From contig NC_087379.1 in the NCBI RefSeq assembly GCF_963675165.1, forward strand, positions 5,039,442 through 5,103,441: a stretch of DNA of 64,000 nucleotides. The letters are read 5' to 3'. The notes beneath the pieces were generated by a model. It had not been told where the DNA came from. It did not search any database and saw nothing but the letters and a program-made list of their open reading frames with translations. A program made the position numbers and the translations under genes. This document shows, one piece after another, positions 34,920 through 46,497 of the stretch (positions are counted from its first letter, which is position 1; each line of letters starts with the position of its first letter). This DNA is from Halichondria panicea. Taxonomy: Eukaryota > Porifera > Demospongiae > Suberitida > Halichondriidae.

Positions 34920-36990
34920 AGTGACCTTTTGACATTGGCGTATCTCCTCTGCTTGCAGCTACCATGGTAGTCTTGCGAGCAGACTTGTCCTAGAGGGAAC
35001 GTCTGGTCACTATTGCAGCAATTCCATGGCACTGTCAATTCTCCACAAAACACAACCATATAGTGAAAGGCAGTGGGTTACAATTAGCTTAGTTTTCACT
35101 CTCATATCACACCCACTAAATGTATGGAGCAGGTAGTTAGCTTTCCTGCACATAGCAGAAGTTACTTGTGCAATATCAACTTCGTTATCCAACTTGCGAT
35201 GAAGGGTGTGGCCAAGGTGGGTCACTATGTCTGTAAATTGAAGAGCAACTCCATTGAACCTGAATACTCCGTTAGGTAGTGTCATCGGACGATTGCTGAA
35301 ACAAATAAGTTGAGTTTTACTGGCATTAAAAGTTATATCGAATTCAGAGGCAAATACTTCGCATTCTTTCAATAAGATACGCATGGCAGATGGTGAGGGG
35401 GCCAGAAGGGCTATATCGTCAGCATAACCAAGTGCACAGACAGAGTGCCCACCAAGTTTGCAACCAATTCCGAGTCGAGATAGTCTTTGCAGGATCGAAG
35501 CTCGTCAATATAAACTGTGAAAAGGATTGGAGAGAGAACACCACCCTGACGTACACCGTTCGAAACATTAAAAGATGCTGAAATATCTGCATTCCAGCGA
35601 ACAACTAGTTCTTGGTCCCTGTGCCATGAGAAGAGAAATCGCAGCACCGTGGGAGGAAGGTTCCTATCAATGAGCATCTTAAACAGGGTAGTATGGTTAA
35701 CTCTATCGAAAGCTTTGCTGGCATCTAAAAAACATCCATAGTATTGCCTTGCAGATACTTAGAGACAACATTCTTCTGTACTCCAGTGCATAATTCAGTG
35801 GAAAATCCCTCTTTGAAGCCAAACTGTAGGTCAGATGTTAAAAGGTTAGACCTGTATCTGAGGAGAATACACTTCTCAAGTATCTTGCTAAGATTTGGGG
35901 CCAGAGCGATAGGCCTGTAGCTGTCAGAGACAGAGGGATCTTTAAGTGGTTTTGGGATTGGAACAAGTACACAATCTCTAAGCGCAGAAGGAATGTATCC
36001 ATGACGAAGGACAGCTGTGAAGAAGGTTGCAAGGGATGGCGCAATGACAGATGCATGCAGCAAGCACAAAATGGTTTGATAACAAATTGGAGCCGTCAGA
36101 TTTGTTACGGCCAAGATCTTTTAGACAGTGTTCTACAAGTTCCACTGAAATATCAACCTCTTCAATGTCAGAAACCGTTATCTGAGAGGCCACCTCATCT
36201 AAAAGAACATTCCCATGTGTGTAGTATCGCTGTAGTTCAAGATGCCAGAGAGCTTTGAACGAAAGCACTCACTGATCTTCTTGTCATTGCTGAAACCATC
36301 CACAACTGGGGAATTGCACTGTTTAGAGCGAGATTTCCAGAATAGAGAGTTATTGGCCGACAGAAGTGCATTCTCGCTGACAATGTGTTTTTGTCTCCGC
36401 TTGACACTCCTAACTGCATACTTGTAAGTTTTCTTAGTCTGCTTTCGCAGATCAAACAAGACACCAGCTTCAGGACAGCCTGCCTCTACCCATGCATATC
36501 TTGTTCCAAACCATGGCAGATTCTCTTACTTCACGCACGTGATCATTCCATCCAGGCATTGTTCTAGCTCTTTTGCTTATGACCGGGAAACAAAGTTTGG
36601 ATGCAACAGAGAGACAGGAAAGAAGCTGATTACAGAACAAATCAATTTCCTCGTGGTGTAATAAACAGCACGTTGAGCCGCAATTAAGAAGGTCCTGTGA
36701 CAAAAGTGGTAGAGTTTGAAATATAATTTGTCTGTAATCCTCAATATTATTTGCACTTAAAACCGACCAATCGATACCACAAACGGGCTGTTGAATAGGA
36801 CAATTACTAGTGAGTCTTCTAGAAACATCGTTGTCCAGTTTAAGCACAAACGCGAGTGGTGCATGATCCGAAAAATTGCTTGGAGAGTGAACACTATGGA
36901 CACCACAAATTATATCAGTGTGATGTTGCAGCGTGAGAATGTGATCAGGCCACGACCTGACAGATTATTGTTCAATCAAAGGCTAATTGC
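34920..36990 (-). pseudogene. Dead non-LTR retrotransposon (LINE), endonuclease end plus reverse transcriptase
   Basis: Minus-strand reading, from 36990 down: end of an APE-type endonuclease (SDHAPLAFVLKL near 36850), a linker (PGWNDHVREVRESA), then RT motifs SYRPIALAPNLSKILEK, QFGFKEGFSTELC, NGVRQGGVLSPILF and GYADDIALLAP near 35425. Frame changes occur near 35455, 35725 (a lost T before the ASKAF motif), 36114 and 36465. The 5' part of the endonuclease and any poly-A tail are missing. The clade is probably CR1/L2/Jockey-like, which I cannot fix by eye. Confidence 0.8.
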
Positions 36991-37157
36991 CTGAGCTGCA
37001 CCGTACGGAAGCCCATTAGTATGGTGGTCGACAGGGTCACCCAGAATCTGGGTGACTCGTTATACTTTAGCAAACCTTTGTAAAATTAAACCGTAAACTA
37101 GTTTGTTTACTATAGTTTCTTTCCGTATTAATTTTAACAAATACTTGTCTCCTGTGA

Positions 37158-37716
37158 AGCTGTGGCTTATGCTCTCTATTGCGTTGTCGAGAAGACTTGC
37201 TGGCTAGCTGTGGCCCTCTATGGTGTTGTCGAGAAGGCTTGCACACTAGTCTGGCTGAAGCCAGAAGAAGCTCTCATTTGTGCAAGTTCAAGACATCACG
37301 ACCATCCAACCATCATAGAGGTAGATGAGAGCCTCTTCTGGTTTCAGACTAGTGTGCAAGCCTTCTCGACAACACCGTAGAGGGCTAGTTGGGCGGAGCC
37401 CGACCGTCCCTGACGGGAGGTAGGGTTTCAAGCCTATGTCAGGATTTGTCTTTGCTGCAACTATAGTTGCAGCCCAATCAGATTGCAGCATTTCTACTGT
37501 GGTCTGTGTCACGTCCGGTTGCGCAACCTCTAGCAAGGTAAAATTGGTTAACACCCACTTCAGAATAATAATATTCATAGAATAAAATGATTATTCATAG
37601 CTGCTTATCAGCGTGTTACATAATTCAGTAAGACAAACCCTGACATAGGCTTGAAACCCGACCTCCCGTCAGGGACGGTCGGGCTCCGCCCAATTAGAGG
37701 GCCACAGCTAGCTAGC
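37158..37716. mobile_element. Foldback / TIR repeats, nested
   Basis: A hairpin (arms 37221-37276 and 37321-37377; GTGTTGTCGAGAAGGCTTGC inverted) sits inside or beside a second inverted repeat (37384-37458 and 37631-37698; TTGGGCGGAGCCCGACCGTC). Both ends also share AGCTGTGGCCCTCTA in opposite orientation. A diverged TTGGGCGTGGCCCGACCGTC lies at 38334-38358. Confidence 0.6.
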
Positions 37717-37803
37717 TAGGCTAGCTATAAAGCACATAGTAGATAGTACGTGGGCGTGTATGGACCACGCCTATGATTAATTACACATGCAATAGGTACC
37801 AGG

Positions 37804-38326
37804 TAGCCTCGATTCCAGGCCGCTCTCAGTTGAGAAAGACGGCCTGGTATACCATGTCTGCGCATGCGTCAGTTGCCCCAAGATTCTTGGGGATCGAGAT
37901 ATCTTAGTAAATTAGTCAGTATAATTATTGTATATTTTACAATGATGTCATTGCACAAATCACAGCAGTTTTAATAAAATAACACAGCTACTTACAACAT
38001 TTACGACCTAGACTAGTGACTAGTTTTGTTGTAATGGCTTCTACTTCTGTTCTGCTCTTGCTCAAGCTCTCTTCAGTGTTGAAAAATCAGATTTTGTCTT
38101 CTTTTGTACTGTGGTAGAGTGGTAGGCGTTTTTCTGTCAGTACCGACCGGCTCTGGCAAATCTACTTGCTTCCAGACGCTTGTTTGATGCCATCTCAGTA
38201 AGATCAGTGCTCCTCGTCGTATGAGCCTAGCGCCTAGAGTTGTGATGGCGATTTTACTATTGAATCCACCCACGCGCAAACAGTGGTTACCAGGCCCTCT
38301 AGTGAGAGGGGCTGGGATCGAGGCTA
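37804..38326. mobile_element. TAGCCTCG-family TIR element
   Basis: Tips TAGCCTCGATTCCAGGCC and, from the right, TAGCCTCGATCCCAGCCC. Flanks GTACCAGG (37796-37803) and GTACCCAGG (38327-38335) look like a target duplication with one indel. The TIRs continue with GGCCTGGTA and a GCGCATGCGTCA-like stretch, as in 55042-56121. No certain coding content. Confidence 0.65.
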
Positions 38327-38755
38327 GTACCCAGGGAGACGGTCGGGCCACGCCCAACTATGCTTAGAGCTACAATTACAAATATGGCGCAATATTAGTG
38401 CCAAAATTAGAGTATATACGTATTTGTATCTAGGGGTACTCTTTTTGTAAACTGGTATAGAAAATAAACATTCAGGGGTACACTTTTTAGTGTAGACTAT
38501 CACTTGGGGGTACTCTTATCAGTTTAGGTACACAAATAATTCTTTTGAGGGTACCTACTCTTCCATATTATAATGACCTGAAGAGTACCCTCAAATATAT
38601 TTTCCATACTGAACTAAAAAGAGTACCCTCAAATAAAAAGAGTACACCCTCTAAGGTTAAAGTTCACGTACTTTAACCTCTACTTGTATAGAAATTTAGA
38701 GCGCATCCTTTGAGTACGTTTTGTCCATGTAATATAATAACTTATAAAAGCACCA

Positions 38756-39154
38756 TACCGTATATCTTCTAATTTATCGGACATTTCTAATTACCCGGAC
38801 ACTCTTTTGGGCAATTTTCGTTGTTCTAATACAACGGACACTCCAGTACTTTAATATTACATTTGTTCTAAATATCCGGACAATACCTTGAAAAGTTAAG
38901 TTACCATTCATAGACGGCAAGTAAGACTTGGAGTGCTGCAGTTAGATAGCTTTGAGTAGCTAGTTTTAGATAGTTAGTGCAACTATTCAGTCGTACCTTG
39001 TTCTATTAAACTTAGCTAGCTCGCATGCAGCTGCTTGCTTGTTCTAATTATTCCGGACACTTCACATGCTCTATAAAAATCTGTTCCAATTATACCCGGA
39101 CAATTTCCAAAATAATTATTTTTTGCTGTCCGATAAATTAGAAGATATACGGTA
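38756..39154. mobile_element. Nested pogo/mariner-like MITE
   Basis: Tips TACCGTATATCTTCTAATTT and the same inverted at 39154, with TA at both ends as expected for a TA target. The inner sequence has several CCGGACA motifs. The pogo-like assignment is inference. Confidence 0.65.
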
Positions 39155-39445
39155 ATTATATATTTTTTTATCTAGTCTCATAAAAATTAATAATAAACAT
39201 CAATTTTTGGTAGTCCCTTAGAACACTTATTGTAATCAATCATAAGGGATCTGATGAAGGCCTTCCCACTTCTTCAGAAGCTAAGGTAGGTGTACAAAAT
39301 CTGCTTGCAACTGTATGGTCTTGCCACCAGCATGTCCTCTAAAGATAGCGTGTGCTACATAGCCCAGGGCTAGGGCTTCTGCCTCTGTTTGACTCAACGA
39401 GCCATCATCAACAATATCAGTCAACAGTTCTCTATAAATCAGCTA

Positions 39446-39583
39446 TCAGCAGCTTCCAGCGTAGTTACACCAGACTTCCAAGGGACTGTTCAATAACTAT
39501 AAAGATTAATATCAGCAGCTTCCAGCGTAGTTACACCAGACTTCCAAGGGACTGTTCAATAACCATAAAGATTAATATTGCTC
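39446..39583. repeat. 66-bp direct duplication
   Basis: ATCAGCAGCTTCCAGCGTAG...AACATAAAGATTAAT occurs twice in tandem with one T/C difference. Confidence 0.8.
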
Positions 39584-39996
39584 ACAATTCTAAGGGGCGC
39601 TCTAAATAGAAATACAAGCCACACCTCTAAGTAGAGGTTAAAGTGCGTGTACTTTAACCTTAGAAATTATTTGGGGGTACATGTACTCTTTTTATTTGGG
39701 GGTACTCTTTTTATTTGATGGTAGGTCTACTCTTTTTATTTGAGGGTATACTCTTTTTATTTGAGGGTACTCTTTTTAGTTCAGTACTCTTCAGGTCATT
39801 ATAATATGGAAGAGTAGGTACCCTCAAAAGAATTATTTGTGTACCTAAACTGATAAGAGTACCCCCAAGTGATAGTCTACACTAAAAAGTGTACCCCTGA
39901 ATGTTTATTTTCTATACCAGTTTACAAAAAGAGTACCCCCTAGATACAAATACGTATATACTCTAATTTTGGCACTAATATTGCGCCATATACAAA

Positions 39997-40592
39997 TGCA
40001 TCATAATGTACAAGCTAGGAAAATCACTAGCTTTATTCTCTCACAGATTTATATCTCAGTACAAAATTGTTAGGTTTTCCTTTGCTTGGTTCTTGACAGT
40101 GTACTAGCTGAACAAGCTGAGCTCTGTGTGAAGATGGTTACCATAATTTTGTTCAAGTGAAGAGGATGTAGGAGTGCCCGATCATGTCAGGCATCGATCA
40201 TTGCTGGCTAGGAGGATTGTGTGGGACACGATCACCACAATATTAAATTAATGTAAGTGCTCTTTGTGTACTATGCTGTAATTACAGCGCCAACTCTGAC
40301 TGAATTCCATTATTTAAGTCCTCCAACGGTTAACGGTTGCTGTAATTAAAAGATGTCATGTCAGGCCCAAGGCAGTAGGCTTTTCTTTATTATGCACATG
40401 CATTTGATTCGTACCGTAGAGCTGCTGTAAAATACAGAGACAAAAAATCAAACCGTATAGTAGATCCACTGCATACTACTAAAAGATTACACTCAACACT
40501 ATAATAGCTGTGCGCTTAAGTGCCACCATAACATTTTTGTGTAAAAATGATTTGGAAGCTGTAAACTACGCTCACTGCACACTCAGTTTGAG
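39997..40592. other. No gene seen
   Basis: Ordinary AT-rich non-coding sequence without repeats or frames that I can support. Confidence 0.4.
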
Positions 40593-41092
40593 CATAGATT
40601 GAAGAGTTAGAGGGATAGGAAACGGTTGGTATCTCGAGTAACATCCGCGCTACGCTGCGGTTTAATCGAGGCCATCACAACAATATCTATTTCTATATAC
40701 CACTCAGTGCATAATAAACTACAAGTAACTGTGCTTAGTCCGTGCAACTCACTTATATTTCAAGGTCTATACCTATTGTAGTAGTCATAACCAGCACGCT
40801 TATACACGTTATATGTTCCAATAGCTCTGGAACATATAACTTTATTGGAAAGTCTCTTTTTACTGGGTGTGGTCAGTCATTAGCAAGTACTACACGTGGC
40901 TCATGGACTAGGCGTGTTATAAATTGCTGAAAGAGATGATGTCTTGAGGAAACACAGCTTTGGGAGTTACCCGGCAAAAATGTGCTTAATAGCCTCGTAA
41001 CGCGGATAATTTTCGAGGCTCCACTGCAGATTCAATGTAAAATCATCACGTGCACCACTCCGTTTCCTATCCCTCTAACTCTTCAATCTATG
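40593..41092. mobile_element. TIR element, CATAGATTGAA family, 7-bp TSD
   Basis: Tips CATAGATTGAAGAGTTAGAG in both arms and GTTTGAG on each side (40586-40592 and 41093-41099). 500 bp, no transposase. Shares its tip and TSD length with 29009-29743. Confidence 0.75.
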
Positions 41093-41697
41093 GTTTGAGG
41101 TGGTAAATTCCAAAAATAAGTGTAAAAGTTTCCTTTGATATAGTGGTGCGGGGGCCATTATTTACCTGTTACACTTAGCTATACATGTATCTCAAGTATT
41201 TTTCTATCTCAGGTACTTTTTTGTCTAAGTATATACACAGTTGAGTTCAAGCTAGCTGTGACCTTTGCTTGTTCATCATTTGTTCGTGGTTAATTCTAAA
41301 GCTATGATTATTATTATGTCTGTGCTAAATTATGTGTGTTGTGCAAGGCGCTGACTATGATATTCGAGATAGGACATGCACATGTGTCACCAGTCAATTG
41401 AATGTATGGCATGCAATGTAATATAATTTTATCACAAATGTATCTGAGTGGTAATATACTACTACTTTATAGCTAGTGTACATCATTTTCCTAAACGCTG
41501 CCTTAGGCGCACGTGATCTCGTATAATTATACAGTACCTCCTTTGAGTGCTCATGATTACATAATTTCTCCCACACAGAGAGTGATGGAGACAAGAGTCA
41601 AGATAAAATTGACATTGATGTATTATTATCATGTGTCAGTACATGTATTAATTATGTGCTCAGTGTATATTATACCTTTAACCGACATCGTCTCTGG

Positions 41698-41897
41698 NNN
41701 NNNNNNNNNNNNNNNNNNNNNNNNNNNNNNNNNNNNNNNNNNNNNNNNNNNNNNNNNNNNNNNNNNNNNNNNNNNNNNNNNNNNNNNNNNNNNNNNNNNN
41801 NNNNNNNNNNNNNNNNNNNNNNNNNNNNNNNNNNNNNNNNNNNNNNNNNNNNNNNNNNNNNNNNNNNNNNNNNNNNNNNNNNNNNNNNNNNNNNNNN
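41698..41897. other. Assembly gap (200 N)
   Basis: A run of exactly 200 N, so the true gap size is unknown. It lies just left of the nested transposons, and the 3' flank of beta-helix C resumes directly after it. Confidence 0.99.
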
Positions 41898-42902
41898 GAA
41901 CTGAATCTCCCCAGCACTATACGGTACCCTGAATGCCAATTATGGCAATAACAGGGGCGTAGGGAGGGGCAGGGCTTTGGGGGCTGGAGCCCCCCCTTTC
42001 TCTGCAAAAACCACACTAAGAGCCCCACCTTCTCTGATGACTGTCTTCACTGAGCCTGGGAATTACTGGTATAGATTAGTGGCAGACAAACAGCATGTCC
42101 AAGAGCTAGCTCTATACTATACTAGTAACTTTGATTCTTCAGTGTAACTAAGCAGCTAGCTAGCTAGCTGGCTAGCTTCTTTAATTTAGCATGCACCATT
42201 TAATTGAAGCAGGTGTGGCTATAAACTATTTCTTGCACATGCGCAATGCACTGTGCAACTGATCAATAATCTACCACAGAGGTTGATTGAGAGCAGCAAC
42301 TATGTTGCAGAAACTGGACCATTATTTCTCAAGCGTGAGTCAAGGCCAAGATCTAGTGCCAACTTGCCAAGCTCTAGTTCCAGTTTGCCAAGCTCTAGCC
42401 TCTAGTACTGCCAGCCTGAGTACTGATGAAGAGCCAGCAAAGTAACTGATCAGCTACATTATCATATACATTGCATGTACATGTAGTTAGCACTGTATTA
42501 GCATTGTTTCGTGCATATTAACAAGTTATTGTAACATTATAAATTGTACACAACCAGACACTCCTGGTACAACAACTATTCCCGGTGTCACAGGACACGG
42601 CCTCCCCCAGGACAGGAGCTCCGGGGGGGGGGGGGGGGGGGGGGTTCCGTCCTTAGGATATTTCCTCCCCCCGGAGTTTCTGTCCCTACTCCAGGACCAG
42701 AGCTCCCCCATTCTGCGGTGCAGGTGAAAGTCAGTCCACAGGTAATCTGAGAGGACTGGTCTAGGCTACGAAGTAACAGCCATAGACAAAGCCTAACTAG
42801 ATGCAATAGATGCTGTATCTATTATGTTATAGATCTCAATACTCAATATATACAACAATGCAAGAGAAAGAAGTACAATAAATATAACCAAAAGTGCACA
42901 AA

Positions 42903-45900
42903 TCATAAAGTGATACAACCAGAACAAAACCAATCACCTACTGGTTCTTTGCGAATTTTGGCACAGCGATATAGTGATACCACTCACTATACATTTGTCA
43001 CACATGACCATATCCTCAAAAGAGTCCGGTCTCTTGCACATGCAGTATATTGTAATGGCAATGGTTTGTGGTGTTGGTCTTTTGGGCATCGCTTTCTTTG
43101 TGCAAGGGAACCGTGAGAGTTTGCCCTTCTCAAAGCACTTAATGAGATGTGCTCTTATTTTGGCCTCATCAAACACTAGAGAATCCACATTATCGTTCAT
43201 AGCAGCGTGATATGCAGCAGCAATGCTAAATAGTCCGCAGTTGATAGCACCATCTTGCTGCTGGAGAGCCACCACAGAAATCAACAGCCCATTGCATTGA
43301 ATTAATGGGCCTTGTGCTATCTGGAGCTCAGTACTTGGGGAAAGCGTTCCATTGAAGCAGCTGTCGTACAAATACAGTTCACCCTTAAACAGAGAAGTGG
43401 CAATCCATGCAGTGCTGTCGTTCTTCAACAAAGAAGATTTTCACAGCTGCATGTACAAGTAAAATTATCATAATTACATAAACGTTGTCTTACCTGGGCC
43501 TTGATTATTGGAAACTGGTGGAAATGCCTTTAATTGGGCCAAGAGAGTATTATAGCAGCCTTCAAACTTAAGGAATTGCATCGATAATAACTGGTGGGCT
43601 GCGCGCATATGCTTGTCGGAGAGCATACCACCTATTGCACTCAACACTTGTTTGTCAAAGAGGTTTAGATCTAGGGTCTTCAGCCACATCGTTCCTATAA
43701 TCATATACACAGAAGTCTAAGAATTGTACAAGATATATACACAGCTTATACAGAATATTCTACCAAGAAAATAGACATGTTATGATATAATATTATTACC
43801 TGACTCTTTTGTTTCTTTCTATAGGAGGTGACTTGCAAGGATCTTTTGTGTCAAGAGGACGCTTATCACGCTTATCTTGCTTTTGAGAGGGTAGGTCAGG
43901 CTTTTGAGAGGGTATATGTTAGGCTTTTGAGAGGGTACATCAGGCTTTTGAGAGGGTAGGTCAGGATTTTGAGAGGGTACATCAGGCTTTTGAGAGGGTA
44001 GGTCAGGATTTTGAGAGGGTAGGTCAGGATTTTGAGAGGGTACGTCAGGCATTCGTTTATTCTTATAGGAGGTGATTTGACTGGAGAAGAGTGGTTGTCT
44101 TCAGAGCCAGGAAGAGTGTTTTCTTCATCGTTGGTTTCTGTAAAATGTTTTAAGCATAATTATATAGCAAGGAACACGACAGAAGGAGGTTATTGCTAGC
44201 CACACTTTACCTGGAGAGTAGTATTCCTTTAGCAGTACCCATTGTAACACTTTTTCAATACTTTGCCGCTCCCAGACTGCAACTCGTATCTACCCTTGTC
44301 AAGGATCTTATGGACAATATATGGACCTTTCCAGGTGCAGTCCATTTTCCCTCCCATTCGATGAGAATTGGCCATATTCTTTAGCATGACACTGCTGCCA
44401 ACTGGATAACTCTACGACAAAAATGGCAAAAATTAAGCTAAAGTTTGCTATATAAAATAATACCTTCAAAGAGTTATGCTTGTTGTCATACTGCTGCTTC
44501 TGTTTTTGCTGTGCAGCAGCAATGTTCTCCTTGGCATTGAGGTGACAGTGGTCACGAATTTCCATCAACCTTCGGAGAATTCCATCCATGTCTTCTCTGT
44601 CTTCTTCATTTTCAGTCTCCTCTCCACTCAATTGGTCAGCATCTCCTCTATCTTCTATAGCGTCGGCACCATCTCGTTGATCCATATCAAAAGTAACAGC
44701 TTTCCGCGGGTGGCGATTGAACATTAGGGAAAAGGGTGTGTACTTTGATGATGCCTACAATAAAAAAAATAATATATGCATGCATTTAAAATTTTACCTG
44801 TTTTGATATTGTAACAAAGCCGAGCGGTATGCCTTGTATTCGGAACGTAATCACAATAGAATGACCTTCAACATTTAATTGCAACACACTGTATAACAAA
44901 ACACACCTGCTTATATACCAATCTAAGTATCTAGAATGATCTAGAACAAATAAAAGAACAGGAAACAACTAGAAAATCCCTGAGTCTATTGAGAACAATC
45001 TAGAATAAATAAGAACAGTCTGGAACCAATGATCCAAAGGGTTGTCCAATTATGACACCAATAGTCCATAGTACAGAGTACATCACAGATATGCGATAGG
45101 CATAAAGAGCAGCAGAGAGATGCTGATCCCAGTCATCAGTACTAGAATCGATTACCTTCTTGAGAGTGTTCACTAGAGTCTGGTTGAAGCGTTCATCAAG
45201 GCCATTTGTTTGTGGGTGGTAAGCACTTGATACGCAGTGCTGTATGTCAGTCAACTGAAAAAGTCGGGTGTTGATTTCGTTGACAAACTCTCTTCCTTGG
45301 TCTGATTGAATTACTTTTGGCTGGCCACCCATGCCTGCAAAATGTGTCAAACAGAAATTTTGCTACACCTTCTGATGATTTTGATGGGAGTGGGGCAGCC
45401 TCAGGCCACTTAGAGAAATAGTCTGAGAGCGTGATAATGTACTTGTTTCCAGAGCTTGTTTCAGGTAGAGGTCCTACCAAGTCAATACCAACTCTGTACC
45501 AGACCTTTGTCACAGGGATGGGATGTAGTTCTGCTCTGGGCTTCTGCAGTTGGTGATTCGTTCGTTGGCATTTGTCGCAGTGCTTGCAGAGCTGCATGTA
45601 TGACGTCAGCATGTAGGCATTTCCAGTAGAAATCTTGAGCAACCTACATGCATGAAACAGATATAATATTATAAGATATGATGATAAATATACCTTTCCA
45701 TAAGTCTTGTCTCTCCCAAAATGCATTCCATGCATCCAGTCCATCGTGGCACATGTTTAGTATCCTGCTTTTCTCCTCTTGCTTCACCACAACTCTTCTC
45801 ATTCTATGCATGCTAGTGCTGTCCTTCTCAGGCAGGTATAAGCATTGTTGCTGCAGAGCATATCTTTGAACTTTGTGTCTTATACTTCTCTTGTCATTAG

Positions 45901-45991
45901 TGGAAAGCCCGTCTCTGTATTTCTTCTGGCCAGCATTGCTAGCAGCAGTCTTGTACAGCAGTATGTCCTCATACTCTTGTTGAGTAGCCAT
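42903..45991 (-). pseudogene. Ginger-type transposase with integrase, repeat linker, Ulp1-like protease and PHD finger; many frame breaks
   Basis: Minus-strand exons: 45991-45694, 45643-about 45087, 44754-44464, about 44400-44211, about 44146-43800, 43694-43494 and 43446-42903. Order: H2C2 zinc domain (HFGRDKTYGK, CKHCDKCQ), rve core (GIDLVGPLP, IQSDQGREF, NGLDERFNQ; DDE kept), acidic linker, GPY/F module (WKGPYIVHKILDKGRYEL), PSQKPDV repeats, the MWLKTLDL domain, Ulp1-like protease (LYLYDSC, INCGLFSIA) and a PHD-type Cys cluster (YCMCKRPDSFEDMVMCDKC; the later WYHYRC and WFCSGC parts are in shifted frames). Breaks: TGCA at 45731, 45593 and 43408, GCCA near 45320, and 2-bp TA insertions in the repeat linker (two), near 44235, and twice in the PHD finger. 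The protein is not expressible, but the domain order shows what the family encodes. Confidence 0.75.
43881..44052 (-). repeat. 21-bp coding minisatellite in the transposase linker
   Basis: Eight or so 21-bp units (GGTCAGGCTTTTGAGAGGGTA) encoding PSQKPDV / PSQNPDL. It lies at the same place in the protein as the 24-bp array of copy 1 but has a different unit length. Confidence 0.85.
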
Positions 45992-46497
45992 TCTGATTGC
46001 TAACAGTCTATACATTTCGCATGCACGCGCAACGCTAAAGCTTTGACAGGGTACATGTACCCGGATGATATATCCTGGGGGCGGGGATTCTGTCCTAGGA
46101 CGAAACCACCGGGGGGGGGGGGGGAGGCATTGTCCTAAGACCGCAGGCTCCGGGGGAGAAACTGTCACCCAGAGGTTCTATCCTATGACACCGGAAATGA
46201 GTCATTAATTAGGAGGTGTGGTTTCTGGTCGCCGAAAATTTTCTTCACACCCTTTCAGCTCAGCCCCCCCTTTCCTCAAATTCCTGCCTACGCCCCTGCA
46301 ATAAAGTTATTGTACAGTTTCCTTACCTATATATATGGGCTTTATAATACACACATGTGGACAGAACCAATGATAATGTAAACATAATTATTTTACTTAA
46401 AGGATCACGAGTACTAAATAACTACACCTATATAGTTACGTCTATGCAAGGACAATCGCTTTTGCTAATCGTCTATCAATGGTACATGTATTTAAAG

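Larger units (their letters stand above)
38383..39990. mobile_element. TIR element with about 320-bp inverted arms
   Basis: Arms 38383-38703 and 39597-39990 are inverted copies beginning TATGGCGCAATATTAGTGCC, flanked by TACAAA on both sides (38377-38382 and 39991-39996). The arms contain many GGGTACTCTTTTTATTTGAG units. The interior holds a nested element (38756-39154) and a 66-bp direct duplication; no transposase seen. Confidence 0.75.
42586..46190 (-). mobile_element. Ginger-type DNA transposon, copy 2, complete
   Basis: TGTCACAGGACA at 42586 and, inverted, TGTCATAGGATA ending at 46190, flanked by CCGG on each side (42582-42585 and 46191-46194). The 4-bp duplication and TGTNR tips match Ginger1. 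Both subterminal zones are rich in G runs and GGACA/TAGGACA motifs. Total 3605 bp, with one multi-exon transposase. Confidence 0.8.
41952..46298. mobile_element. Outer TIR element (CAGGGGCGTAGG) interrupted by a Ginger element
   Basis: CAGGGGCGTAGG at 41952 and its exact reverse complement at 46287-46298 are flanked by CAATAA (41946-41951 and 46299-46304). The duplicated locus at 54899-54904 has a single CAATAA between the same flanks, which is the empty site. Without the Ginger insert the element is about 740 bp. The tips look hAT-like, but a 6-bp duplication is shorter than the usual 8 bp. A short frame starting at 42303 (MLQKLDHYFSSVSQG) may be a relic of a first exon. Confidence 0.8.

Noticed and set aside
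38073-38357. 94-residue minus-strand ORF inside the TAGCCTCG element
   Set aside because: It starts outside the element, crosses its TIR and shows no recognisable motif; probably chance.
41513-42028. ORFs spanning the N run
   Set aside because: They consist mainly of unknown residues from the assembly gap.
43881-44052. CRISPR-like regular spacing
   Set aside because: Units are contiguous coding repeats without unique spacers.
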